The translations under genes and the position numbers were made by a program. Below, one piece after another: positions 32,445 to 38,473 of a DNA stretch of 38,473 nucleotides; position 1 is the stretch's first letter, and each line of letters opens with the position of its first letter. Under the pieces are notes generated by a model that ran no database searches, was not told the DNA's origin, and saw nothing but the letters and a program-made list of their open reading frames with translations. The stretch comes from CAZABG01 sp964483465 (lineage in GTDB: Bacteria > Chlamydiota > Chlamydiia > Chlamydiales > Parachlamydiaceae): contig CAZABG010000014.1 of assembly GCA_964483465.1 (NCBI GenBank), positions 1-38,473 of the forward strand, read 5' to 3'.

Positions 32445-33485
32445 TTATTGTGGAAACTCGTGAGGTTCTGTAAAGTGCTGCCAGCCTTCCCCGTCAAGCG
32501 CTTTCATGAAGCTGACTAAATCCTTTTTCTCCTGATCCGTCAGATTGAGTTTCCTGATCGCAGGATGAAGATTTTTATTCTTCACTCCCCCCTTATCATA
32601 AAAATCAACCACCTCTTCAAGGGTTTGAAGGCTGCCGTCATGCATGTAGGGAAATGTTTTTGACACTTCTCTCAAGATAGGTGTTTTGAAGGCGCCCATA
32701 TCGTCTGGATTTTTTGTGATTTCATAACGGCCAAGGTCAGGATGTTCTACATCCATACCCACGCCAATATTGTGGAATTGATCATCGCTAAAGTTAGGTC
32801 CATAGTGGCAATTCGCGCACCCTTTGGCTTTAAAAAGTTTAAGGCCGTTCAGCTCTTCCTGATTTAGTATGCGTTTATCATATTTTGAATTACCTGATAA
32901 AACCGTTCTTTCAAACGTTGCGATCGCTTTCGCAATATGATCAAGCGTGAATTCTTCCGTTCCAAATACCTCTTTAAATAAGGGACGGTACCCCTGAATT
33001 TTTTTAACCCGATCAAGACATTCCATATGCGCTTCGTGAACTTTATCGGTAGAACTCATTTCCTTCGGATTGGCAATAGGCCCCATACACTGCTCTTCAA
33101 GCGATTTTGCCCTTCCATCCCAGAAAAGCAAGGTTGAGTATCCTGAGTTTATAACGGTCGGCGCATTACGTGTGCCTTTATTCTTATGGATCCCTTCAGA
33201 AACAGGTAAATTGTCGGTAAATGCTTTTGGGATGCTGTGGCAACTTGCACAAGCTACTGTCCCATCCGCGGAAAGCCGTTTATCAAAATATAAAAGCCGT
33301 CCGAGTTCCGCTTTCTTCTTCGTATAAGGATTATCTTTTGGCCAAGGCATGGGAGGAAGTCCAAGAGGAATTTCCAGTTGGTCCGGCTCTTCTTGTAATA
33401 GTTGATCCGGATCTTTTGTGGATAAAGTATAGGCGAGGAAAACTAAAGCTGCTGCGATGGCAAAAAAGATCACGCCCCCTTTCAT
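32445..33485 (-). CDS. Di-heme cytochrome c peroxidase (CcpA/MauG family)
   Basis: It reduces hydrogen peroxide in the periplasm with electrons from c-type cytochromes. The start at 33485 (GGGAG 9 nt upstream) gives 346 residues and an N-terminal TM segment MKGGVIFFAIAAALVFLAYT that exports or anchors it; an earlier in-frame start at 33572 would overlap the divergent FMO-like gene. Two CxxCH heme sites are seen at 79-83 (CASCH) and 223-227 (CANCH), each heading a cytochrome c domain. FPYMHDGSLQTLEE supplies the distal Met/His elements near the C-terminus. It needs a cytochrome c maturation system elsewhere in the genome. Element D and a gene-free gap lie downstream. Confidence 0.94.
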   Translation of the reverse strand: MKGGVIFFAIAAALVFLAYTLSTKDPDQLLQEEPDQLEIPLGLPPMPWPKDNPYTKKKAELGRLLYFDKRLSADGTVACASCHSIPKAFTDNLPVSEGIHKNKGTRNAPTVINSGYSTLLFWDGRAKSLEEQCMGPIANPKEMSSTDKVHEAHMECLDRVKKIQGYRPLFKEVFGTEEFTLDHIAKAIATFERTVLSGNSKYDKRILNQEELNGLKLFKAKGCANCHYGPNFSDDQFHNIGVGMDVEHPDLGRYEITKNPDDMGAFKTPILREVSKTFPYMHDGSLQTLEEVVDFYDKGGVKNKNLHPAIRKLNLTDQEKKDLVSFMKALDGEGWQHFTEPHEFPQ

Positions 33486-33562
33486 CACTACACTCCCTTT
33501 TTCAATCAGATACCTGATTGGCATGAAAAAAGCACTATCTCCTGCAAAATGCGGGGGTTCCA

Positions 33563-35005
33563 ATGAAAACAATTGCCATAATCGGCGGAGGATTCAGAGG
33601 AGTAGGATGTCTTAAGATACTGAAAGAGAAAGGCTTTAATGTAGATCTTTATGAAAAATATGATGATGTGGGCGGTGTTTGGCACCCAAGCAATAACTAT
33701 AAGGGACTTAGAATCCATACCCCAGCCAAATTGAATCAATTCGAAGACTTCCCTTATCCAGACAATGTCGATGTAACCGAAAGGCTTGAATCTAAACAGG
33801 TTTACGAATACCTCAAGTCGTATGCCACTCATTTTGACCTACTTAAACATATGAAATTTAACACACCTGTTCACGAAATCCATTACGATTCAAAAACAAA
33901 AAAATCCTTCTTGGTTGTGGGTGAAGATCATCTTCATACGACTTCATACGACTACGTCATAAATACCAACGGATTTTGCGACAAACACATACCCGAATTC
34001 AAAGATTCAAATAAATTTAAAGGAAGAATCATCCACTCATTTGAAGCAACCGATGAAGTAATAAGCAAACTTATTTCGGAAAATAAAAAAGTAACCATTT
34101 TAGGTGCAGGTAAAACGGCGGCGGATCTCGTCTGCGCCATTAGAAGACTCGGGGTAAATCTTACCTGGCTTTATCGCACCCCTTATTACTTTTTTCGTTA
34201 CAGACTATTCCATGACAATTTAAGAAAGGCAATTTCAAAAGAACCGACCTCCCTCTCTTTTAAAATGAAACTTCTTTTTGGCTTTCTTATCGGCAACGTC
34301 TTTCCAAAACTCGCGTGTCAGTTCTGGAGATGGAGCAATATTATCGATACTTATGGGGAAAGACACACCGATTTCCGAAAATTCCATGTTGCCCTTGTCG
34401 ATGACGGAGAAATGGACCTCTTGAGAGAATGCAATAAATACTACGGCGTGCGCGGCGAAATTGATCGATTTGATGAAAATGGTTACTACACAAATGAAAA
34501 TAAATTCATTGAAGCCGATACCGTTATCTGCTGCACAGGATCTTCCGGAGCCAAATGGATGGCGGACATTTATATCGACGGCAATAAGCTTGATATCTCA
34601 AAAATCTATAAGGCCTATAGAGGAAAAGTCATGCCCCAAGTCCCGAACCTTATATTTACTGCCTATCATCACTTCGCAATGGGGCTTGGAGATGGAGAAA
34701 TGCAAGGAAAATGGATCGGCAATTATATCGAAGCCGATTATTCCACGGAATACTTAGACAAAAACGCCTTGAAATTCGATCATCCCTTCTTCCAAAAACT
34801 TATCTTATTCGATTCTAGCGACTACTTCTTCCCAAGCTTTATGAAAATGCAGTTTGACTTTATCCATAACCACGAGCTTGGGCCGATTGAATATGTAGCG
34901 TTTGTCTACAGCTTTTTCTTAAACGCGGCGCAAGCAAAGCCCCTTTCCTTTAAGAACTATCCTAAGGAAAAGAAAACTGCTGCCTTAGAACCCGCTGTCC
35001 AATAG
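33563..35005 (+). CDS. Flavin-containing monooxygenase-like protein
   Basis: The 480-residue protein has the FAD motif GGGFRG (8-13) and the second strand VDLYEKYDDVGGVWHPS, typical of FMO and Baeyer-Villiger monooxygenases. FKGRIIHSFE (~152-161) matches the FMO-identifying FxGxxxHsxxy motif. An NADPH site, ILGAGKTAADL, follows near residue 176. VINTNGFCDKHIPE is the family's ATG-like motif variant. The substrate is open (amines, sulfides or ketones). GGGGG just upstream may help ribosome binding. The 3' end (LEPAVQ and stop) is echoed by a decayed copy at ~35017-35038. Confidence 0.9.
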   Translation: MKTIAIIGGGFRGVGCLKILKEKGFNVDLYEKYDDVGGVWHPSNNYKGLRIHTPAKLNQFEDFPYPDNVDVTERLESKQVYEYLKSYATHFDLLKHMKFNTPVHEIHYDSKTKKSFLVVGEDHLHTTSYDYVINTNGFCDKHIPEFKDSNKFKGRIIHSFEATDEVISKLISENKKVTILGAGKTAADLVCAIRRLGVNLTWLYRTPYYFFRYRLFHDNLRKAISKEPTSLSFKMKLLFGFLIGNVFPKLACQFWRWSNIIDTYGERHTDFRKFHVALVDDGEMDLLRECNKYYGVRGEIDRFDENGYYTNENKFIEADTVICCTGSSGAKWMADIYIDGNKLDISKIYKAYRGKVMPQVPNLIFTAYHHFAMGLGDGEMQGKWIGNYIEADYSTEYLDKNALKFDHPFFQKLILFDSSDYFFPSFMKMQFDFIHNHELGPIEYVAFVYSFFLNAAQAKPLSFKNYPKEKKTAALEPAVQ

Positions 35006-35036
35006 CGTAATTGGTTTAGAGCTCGCTGTCTAATAG

Positions 35037-35467
35037 CTTTTTTTAACAGTGAGACCAGTGAGAAGCTACATGAGAACAATGAGAGAAATCTTGTTAGCAA
35101 ACTGCTTCTCAGTTTTCTCCTAATTAAGAAATTTATTTAAGTAAACACTTAACGCAGAGACATGGAGAGAAAACAATGAGAGATAGTATAAAATTAAAAT
35201 AACTGAGAAATATAGAATCTCTCCCTAATCTCATGCTGCTTCTCAATTTTCTCCTAATTAACAAATTTATTTTTTTCTCCGCGTCTCTGCGCCTCTGCGT
35301 TAAATGTGTACCAGATAATTATCTCCAGTCATTCATGGAGACAGATAAAAGTTTAGTTTTAACGCAGAGGCGCAGAGACGCGGAGACGCAGAGAGAAACA
35401 ATTTTAAAATTTTTACATTTAAGATATAGGAAGGCTTAGTCTTCCACCTGCTCACTGTTAAAAAAAG
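35037..35467. mobile_element. 431-bp element with perfect 17-bp terminal inverted repeats (MITE-like)
   Basis: CTTTTTTTAACAGTGAG (35037-35053) and CTCACTGTTAAAAAAAG (35451-35467) are perfect inverted complements. The interior has no gene. It carries two near-identical ~35-bp direct repeats (~35103 and ~35240; core TTTTCTCCTAATTAA), and an inverted pair of the GC-rich module described separately. No transposase is present in the window, and I could not define a target-site duplication. Confidence 0.7.
35278..35394. repeat. Inverted pair of CGCAGAGGCGCAGAGACGCGG modules
   Basis: CTCCGCGTCTCTGCGCCTCT followed by GCGTTAAA (from ~35278) is the complement of TTTAACGCAGAGG and CGCAGAGACGCGGAG (from ~35353), about 50 bp apart. 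A diverged third copy (TTAACGCAGAGACATGGAGA) is near 35149. The pair would form a long stable cruciform or RNA hairpin. From memory the same module is dispersed in many environmental bacterial genomes. Confidence 0.7.
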
Positions 35468-35494
35468 ATTGAGATCAACGTGATAAAGACAAAA

Positions 35495-36115
35495 TCAAAC
35501 GGATTTCTTTCGGAATTGATTCGCGCCATTATGCGCAGCTTGTATCGGAATCGGGGCTTTTAACTTTCCTACGCAAGATTTAACAATCTCTACTGCCGTA
35601 TTTAACGAGACTCTATGCCCTGTCGAAATATAAAGGGGCTTAGATCCTTTTTTTGTAATTAAGGCCTTTGCAATCACTTTGTCATTATAAACGAGATTAT
35701 CTCCATCGAGCTCCCCTACCAGTAAAGATTTTGCGACTCCGATCGTAGGTACATTTAGCAATACCCCGACATGGCTTGCGATGCCAAGGCTGCGCGGATG
35801 GGCAATCCCATGGCCGTCTACCAGGATTAAATCCGGTTTAGTTTCTAATTTATGATAAGCCGCAACTAAGGCAGGCGCTTCTCTAAATCCCAAAAAACCA
35901 GGAACATAAGGATAAGGAGTTATATGCTCGTCCACCCCCTCCTGCTTCCATTCAAGCTGAGGATAAGAATAAAGCGAACAACAACCAAACAATCTTTTAG
36001 AATAAAGATTGCAGCTAATATCCATTCCACCGATCAAATAAATAGAAGAAAAATTATCATAATATTCTATTTTTTCACTTAATTCTATTTGTTGTTTCGA
36101 GAGACCATTAAACAT
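35495..36115 (-). CDS. nfi: Endonuclease V (deoxyinosine 3'-endonuclease)
   Basis: EndoV cuts DNA one base 3' of deaminated bases such as inosine. At 206 residues it is slightly short. GGMDIS contains the first metal-binding Asp. PYVPGFLGFREAPAL carries the conserved Tyr-wedge region and Glu. LILVDGHGIAHPRSLGIASH holds the second metal Asp and DGHGxxHPR. GVAKS and YISTGHRVSLNTAVEIV match the family's late motifs, with His in place. It has no operon partner: the adjacent lipoprotein genes diverge, and the 431-bp element lies at its 3' side. Confidence 0.94.
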   Translation of the reverse strand: MFNGLSKQQIELSEKIEYYDNFSSIYLIGGMDISCNLYSKRLFGCCSLYSYPQLEWKQEGVDEHITPYPYVPGFLGFREAPALVAAYHKLETKPDLILVDGHGIAHPRSLGIASHVGVLLNVPTIGVAKSLLVGELDGDNLVYNDKVIAKALITKKGSKPLYISTGHRVSLNTAVEIVKSCVGKLKAPIPIQAAHNGANQFRKKSV

Positions 36116-36170
36116 AAATTAAAGCATCATAAACAAATTAAATAATAACATCCAATTTATTCATCTCAAT

Positions 36171-36200
36171 TTGACAACTATTTTTTTAATTAGCTAAAAG
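36171..36200 (+). promoter_or_regulatory. Predicted promoter of the lipoprotein pair
   Basis: A perfect -35 TTGACA at 36171-36176 is followed, after 18 bp, by TAAAAG at 36195-36200 as a weak -10. GAGG 7 nt before the ATG at 36225 is the ribosome site. Confidence 0.5.
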
Positions 36201-36224
36201 CAAAATCAAACGACGAGGTATAAC

Positions 36225-36452
36225 ATGAGGAAGCTACTCCTAATTCCGCTTTTTGCGGTATTGCTCACAAGCTGCTCCATCATAGATGACAATATTGCGG
36301 CTCTTGAATACAACCAGAGCCAAGTACAAGCATCTACTGCCGCCATTGAGGCAAACACTCAGGCGATTGAACGAGATAACCAACGGATCATTGAGAACCG
36401 TCAACAGCTTGAAGCAATTAATGGCGTCTTAGAAAAAATTAGTAAGTCATAA
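36225..36452 (+). CDS. Small coiled-coil lipoprotein, copy 1
   Basis: This 75-residue protein has a lipoprotein signal (MRKLLLIPLFAVLLTSC) with lipobox LTSC, so Cys17 should be lipidated. Residue +2 is Ser, which favours outer-membrane sorting under E. coli rules. The mature ~58 residues are one amphipathic helix with an AIEANTQAIERDNQRIIEN periodic pattern, like a small trimeric coiled coil of the Lpp type, although there is no C-terminal Lys of the Lpp kind (it ends EKISKS). A similar gene follows 12 bp later. Confidence 0.85.
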   Translation: MRKLLLIPLFAVLLTSCSIIDDNIAALEYNQSQVQASTAAIEANTQAIERDNQRIIENRQQLEAINGVLEKISKS

Positions 36453-36464
36453 GAGGGGCAAAAA

Positions 36465-36689
36465 ATGAAAAAAGCAATTATTATTCCAGTACTTTTAGCT
36501 TGTTTCACAAGCTGTGGTGTGACTCGCCTCACTGATCTTGTGAATGAAAGTTCATATGCTATCGAAGAGAACGTCAACGCTGTTCAGCGTAGCACGCAAG
36601 TGATCCAGCAGAACGAGCGGCTCATCGCTGAAACAAACAAAGCGATCGAAGCTAACCGTAATCATCTAGAAAAAATCAGCAAAGAATAA
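36465..36689 (+). CDS. Small coiled-coil lipoprotein, copy 2
   Basis: This 74-residue paralogue of the preceding lipoprotein has lipobox FTSC (Cys17), Gly at +2, and the same architecture ending in a shared HLEKISKE/VLEKISKS tail. The helix region (AIEENVNAVQRSTQVIQQNE) keeps the periodic Asn/Gln pattern. GAGGGG ~8 nt upstream is the ribosome site. The two share one transcript, ending at the hairpin at 36695-36721. The duplicated tail could let them form mixed oligomers; this is inference. Confidence 0.85.
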   Translation: MKKAIIIPVLLACFTSCGVTRLTDLVNESSYAIEENVNAVQRSTQVIQQNERLIAETNKAIEANRNHLEKISKE

Positions 36690-36694
36690 GCTAA

Positions 36695-36721
36695 ATTGCC
36701 TGGGACTATGTCCCAGGCAAT
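36695..36721. terminator. Strong hairpin between convergent genes
   Basis: ATTGCCTGGGAC pairs perfectly with GTCCCAGGCAAT around a TAT loop, a 12-bp stem. The T run that defines a classical terminator is weak on both strands, but the position between convergent stops supports a bidirectional terminator. Confidence 0.65.
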
Positions 36722-36727
36722 ATTGAA

Positions 36728-37324
36728 CTACTTAACCAATGAAACAAGTTTGTTTCTATCTACTACAGACTTATCGCCGTACCAGATTTTAAAAATAGCT
36801 TGAGCAACAGTTGGGTTTGTGAAATCGCCGGTCTTGGAACCGTTATGGAGCACTTCAACATAACCGCCTGGAGCATAACGAATGTCTGTCACATCGCCTT
36901 TCTTCACATTGTGATTGAATGCGGCAAAGTACTTATCCACATCAGCTTGATTCGCGCGAATTTGCTCATCGGTAAGAACGGTCTTAATAGACTCTTTGTA
37001 GCCTTCAACTATTTTTTCGGCTTCGATGTCGCGAGCCCATTTCATAGAAAGTTGTTTTGCTCTTGAATCATTCAATATATCTGCAAATTTATCGCCGGTC
37101 AACTTAGCCGCGTCTTGTACGTAGGAAGCGATCGTGTAAACCGTTACGATCAATTTTTTACGTACTGAAGTTCCGGTAATATCGAGGTTATAGCTTTTGC
37201 CGTCATGGTCAAAAGAGACTTGCGATGGGAACGATTCATTTGTTGATGGATCAACAACATCTTTCGCAGTTAAGTTAAACGAAAGTAAGCAACTTGCAGC
37301 GAGAGCTGCCATTAATAATTTCAT
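36728..37324 (-). CDS. Exported chalcone-isomerase-like protein
   Basis: The start at 37324 (AGGTG 6 nt upstream) gives 198 residues with a signal peptide, MKLLMAALAASCLLSFNLTA, and probable cleavage after Ala. GTSVRKKLIVTVYTIASYV, then DSRAKQLSMKWARDIEAEKI, then KKGDVTDIRYAPGGYVEVLH and FKIWYGDKSV follow the element order of the chalcone isomerase-like family (PF16036-type). Bacterial members are not known to make flavonoids, and their role is unsettled; ligand binding in the periplasm is likely. An in-frame extension upstream to 37357 has no ribosome site. Confidence 0.85.
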   Translation of the reverse strand: MKLLMAALAASCLLSFNLTAKDVVDPSTNESFPSQVSFDHDGKSYNLDITGTSVRKKLIVTVYTIASYVQDAAKLTGDKFADILNDSRAKQLSMKWARDIEAEKIVEGYKESIKTVLTDEQIRANQADVDKYFAAFNHNVKKGDVTDIRYAPGGYVEVLHNGSKTGDFTNPTVAQAIFKIWYGDKSVVDRNKLVSLVK

Positions 37325-37384
37325 ATAACACCTTTGGTTATGAAATCGTTGTATCACAATAAAAGATATTTGAAAAATACCGAT

Positions 37385-38473
37385 ATGTTATTAAAGTTTC
37401 TTATGGCTATCAATGCAGGCGACACAGCCTGGATGCTAACATCTACCGCATTAGTCATGTTAATGACTCTACCCGGTCTTGCGCTCTTTTATGGAGGCTT
37501 GGTTAGAAGAAAGAACGTCCTTTCAATGATCATGATGTCGTTCTCCGTCTTGTGCCTTATCAGTCTGCAGTGGATTGGATGGGGTTACACCCTGGCTTTC
37601 GGGGAGGACTTTTATCATATGATTGGCGGACTTGAATGGGCCGGACTAAAAGGGGTTGGGATTGAACCTAACCCGGATTACGCAGAGACTATCCCCCACT
37701 CTTTATATATGACCTTTCAGATGATGTTTGCGATCATTACACCGGCTCTAATTTCAGGCGCTATCGCGGAAAGGATGAAATTTTCCGCCTATCTTCTCTT
37801 TATACTATTATGGGCGACTCTCGTTTACGATCCTATTGCCCATTGGGTATGGGGCAAAGGCGGCTGGCTAAGAGAAATGGGCGTGCTCGATTTCGCGGGT
37901 GGAACCGTTGTTCACATTTCATCGGGTATCTCGGCGCTTATAGTTGCGCTAGTTTTAGGCAAAAGGAAAACATTCGGACATAGAGCTCGTCCTCACAATC
38001 TGCCTTTTACTTTACTTGGGGGAGCCCTTCTTTGGTTTGGATGGTTTGGTTTTAACGCGGGCTCAGCTCTTCAGGCAAACGGACTTGCAGCATCCGCATT
38101 CCTCGCGACCAATACCGCAGCTGCTGCTGCAGGGCTTACCTGGCTTATTACCGACTGGATCATAACCGGCAAACCGACCCTTCTTGGAGGAATCACAGGC
38201 TCAATTGCGGGACTTGTCGCGATCACTCCCGCAGCTGGATTTGTCTCTCCTCTATCTTCCATCTTAATCGGCATCCTTGTAAGCCTTATTTGCTATTATT
38301 TTATTACGGTACTTAAAAACCGGCTTGGCTATGACGATACGCTCGATGCTTTTGGCGTTCATGGGGTTGGAGGTATTGTCGGCGCTCTTGCCACAGGCCT
38401 TTTTGCTGAAAAAATCATCAATGCCGCGGGAAATGACGGTCTACTCTATGGCAACCCCTCTCTTTTTACTACG
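37385..38473 (+). CDS. amt: Ammonium transporter Amt (partial, 3' end beyond window)
   Basis: 363 codons are visible; the window ends in frame. It forms an ammonium channel of the Amt/Rh family in the inner membrane. GDTAWMLTSTALVMLMTLPG and LALFYGGLVRRKN are the family opening. FAIITPALISGAIAER supplies a Phe-gate region. GGTVVHISSGISAL holds the first pore His and FGVHGVGGIVGAL the second; FGWFGFNAGSA follows the expected helix. Both histidines are intact, so it should conduct. The start is uncertain: ATG 37385 or ATG 37403 (MAINAGDTAW), both without a good ribosome site. A GlnK gene, the usual partner, is not visible in the window. Confidence 0.94.
   Translation, partial: MLLKFLMAINAGDTAWMLTSTALVMLMTLPGLALFYGGLVRRKNVLSMIMMSFSVLCLISLQWIGWGYTLAFGEDFYHMIGGLEWAGLKGVGIEPNPDYAETIPHSLYMTFQMMFAIITPALISGAIAERMKFSAYLLFILLWATLVYDPIAHWVWGKGGWLREMGVLDFAGGTVVHISSGISALIVALVLGKRKTFGHRARPHNLPFTLLGGALLWFGWFGFNAGSALQANGLAASAFLATNTAAAAAGLTWLITDWIITGKPTLLGGITGSIAGLVAITPAAGFVSPLSSILIGILVSLICYYFITVLKNRLGYDDTLDAFGVHGVGGIVGALATGLFAEKIINAAGNDGLLYGNPSLFTT

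Noticed and set aside
33486..33572. Upstream extension of the cytochrome c peroxidase frame
   Set aside because: The extra ~29 residues overlap the divergent FMO start and precede a clear TM export segment beginning at 33485 with its own ribosome site.
35233..35439. A 68-codon plus-strand frame in the 431-bp element
   Set aside because: It is made of the GC-rich inverted repeat modules; no start context or protein similarity supports it.
35006..35494. Possible tRNA or structured RNA gene in this gap
   Set aside because: I found no cloverleaf or CCA-like end; the strong hairpins are explained by the inverted repeats.

Overview
The window looks like chromosomal DNA from an environmental chlamydia (Parachlamydiales: the Parachlamydia, Waddlia, Simkania or Criblamydia side of the phylum). 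No single gene proves this. The pointers are an NTT/TLC-type ATP/ADP translocase-like protein; a cluster of hflX, a phnP-like hydrolase, a DAO-family oxidoreductase and mdh that resembles, from memory, the C. trachomatis CT375-CT380 neighbourhood; moderate-to-low GC; and several large helical repeat proteins of unknown function. I saw no tRNA, rRNA, CRISPR array, integrase, transposase or phage genes.

Layout. 1-5978 (minus) is one uninterrupted reading frame that leaves the window at its left edge. Its first ~1,030 residues are three tandem copies of a ~335-355-residue unit. Upstream on the same strand are hflX (6033-7316), then a phnP-like metallo-hydrolase translationally coupled to a one-TM protein (7633-8954). 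A DAO oxidoreductase and an NTT-like carrier run rightward (8985-11212). A Fic/HTH gene (11469-12554) follows; it has two strong palindromes at its promoter and start codon and is bracketed by two inverted copies of a ~180-220 bp palindromic repeat. Next on the minus strand come a TCA-cycle operon, mdh then a eukaryote-type citrate synthase then a multi-pass membrane protein (12768-15742), and a protein with RNA-polymerase-alpha-CTD-like helix-hairpin-helix motifs (15808-16842).

From 17264 to 25534 there is a hypothetical gene overlapping tail-to-tail with an adenylate kinase that carries a signal peptide, a small helical protein, two tandem paralogous repeat proteins (807 and 692 residues), a small secreted protein, a DUF2892 protein and a YheT-like hydrolase. 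From 25540 to 38473 are a DusC-like tRNA-dihydrouridine synthase, an EEP-superfamily nuclease/phosphatase with a proline-rich N-terminus, an MsrB-MsrA fusion, a class-3-lipase-like protein coupled to a predicted outer-membrane barrel protein, a MIP channel, a DedA protein, a di-heme cytochrome c peroxidase, an FMO-like monooxygenase, endonuclease V, two tandem coiled-coil lipoproteins, a chalcone-isomerase-like exported protein, and an ammonium transporter cut by the right edge.

Themes. Nucleotide handling (NTT-like carrier, exported adenylate kinase), central carbon (mdh-citrate synthase) and oxidative-stress repair (MsrBA, di-heme peroxidase) fit an intracellular bacterium that keeps some metabolic independence. 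Intergenic DNA is rich in palindromic non-coding repeats of three kinds: a GAAGGATGAAGGCGGAAGGCAGAA type (four sites, usually at convergent gene ends and twice supplying a stop codon), a TTAACAGGAT type, and a 431-bp element with perfect 17-bp terminal inverted repeats. The strongest leads are the exported adenylate kinase, the double operator/start-codon hairpin of the Fic gene inside its inverted-repeat cassette, and the uncharacterised repeat proteins.
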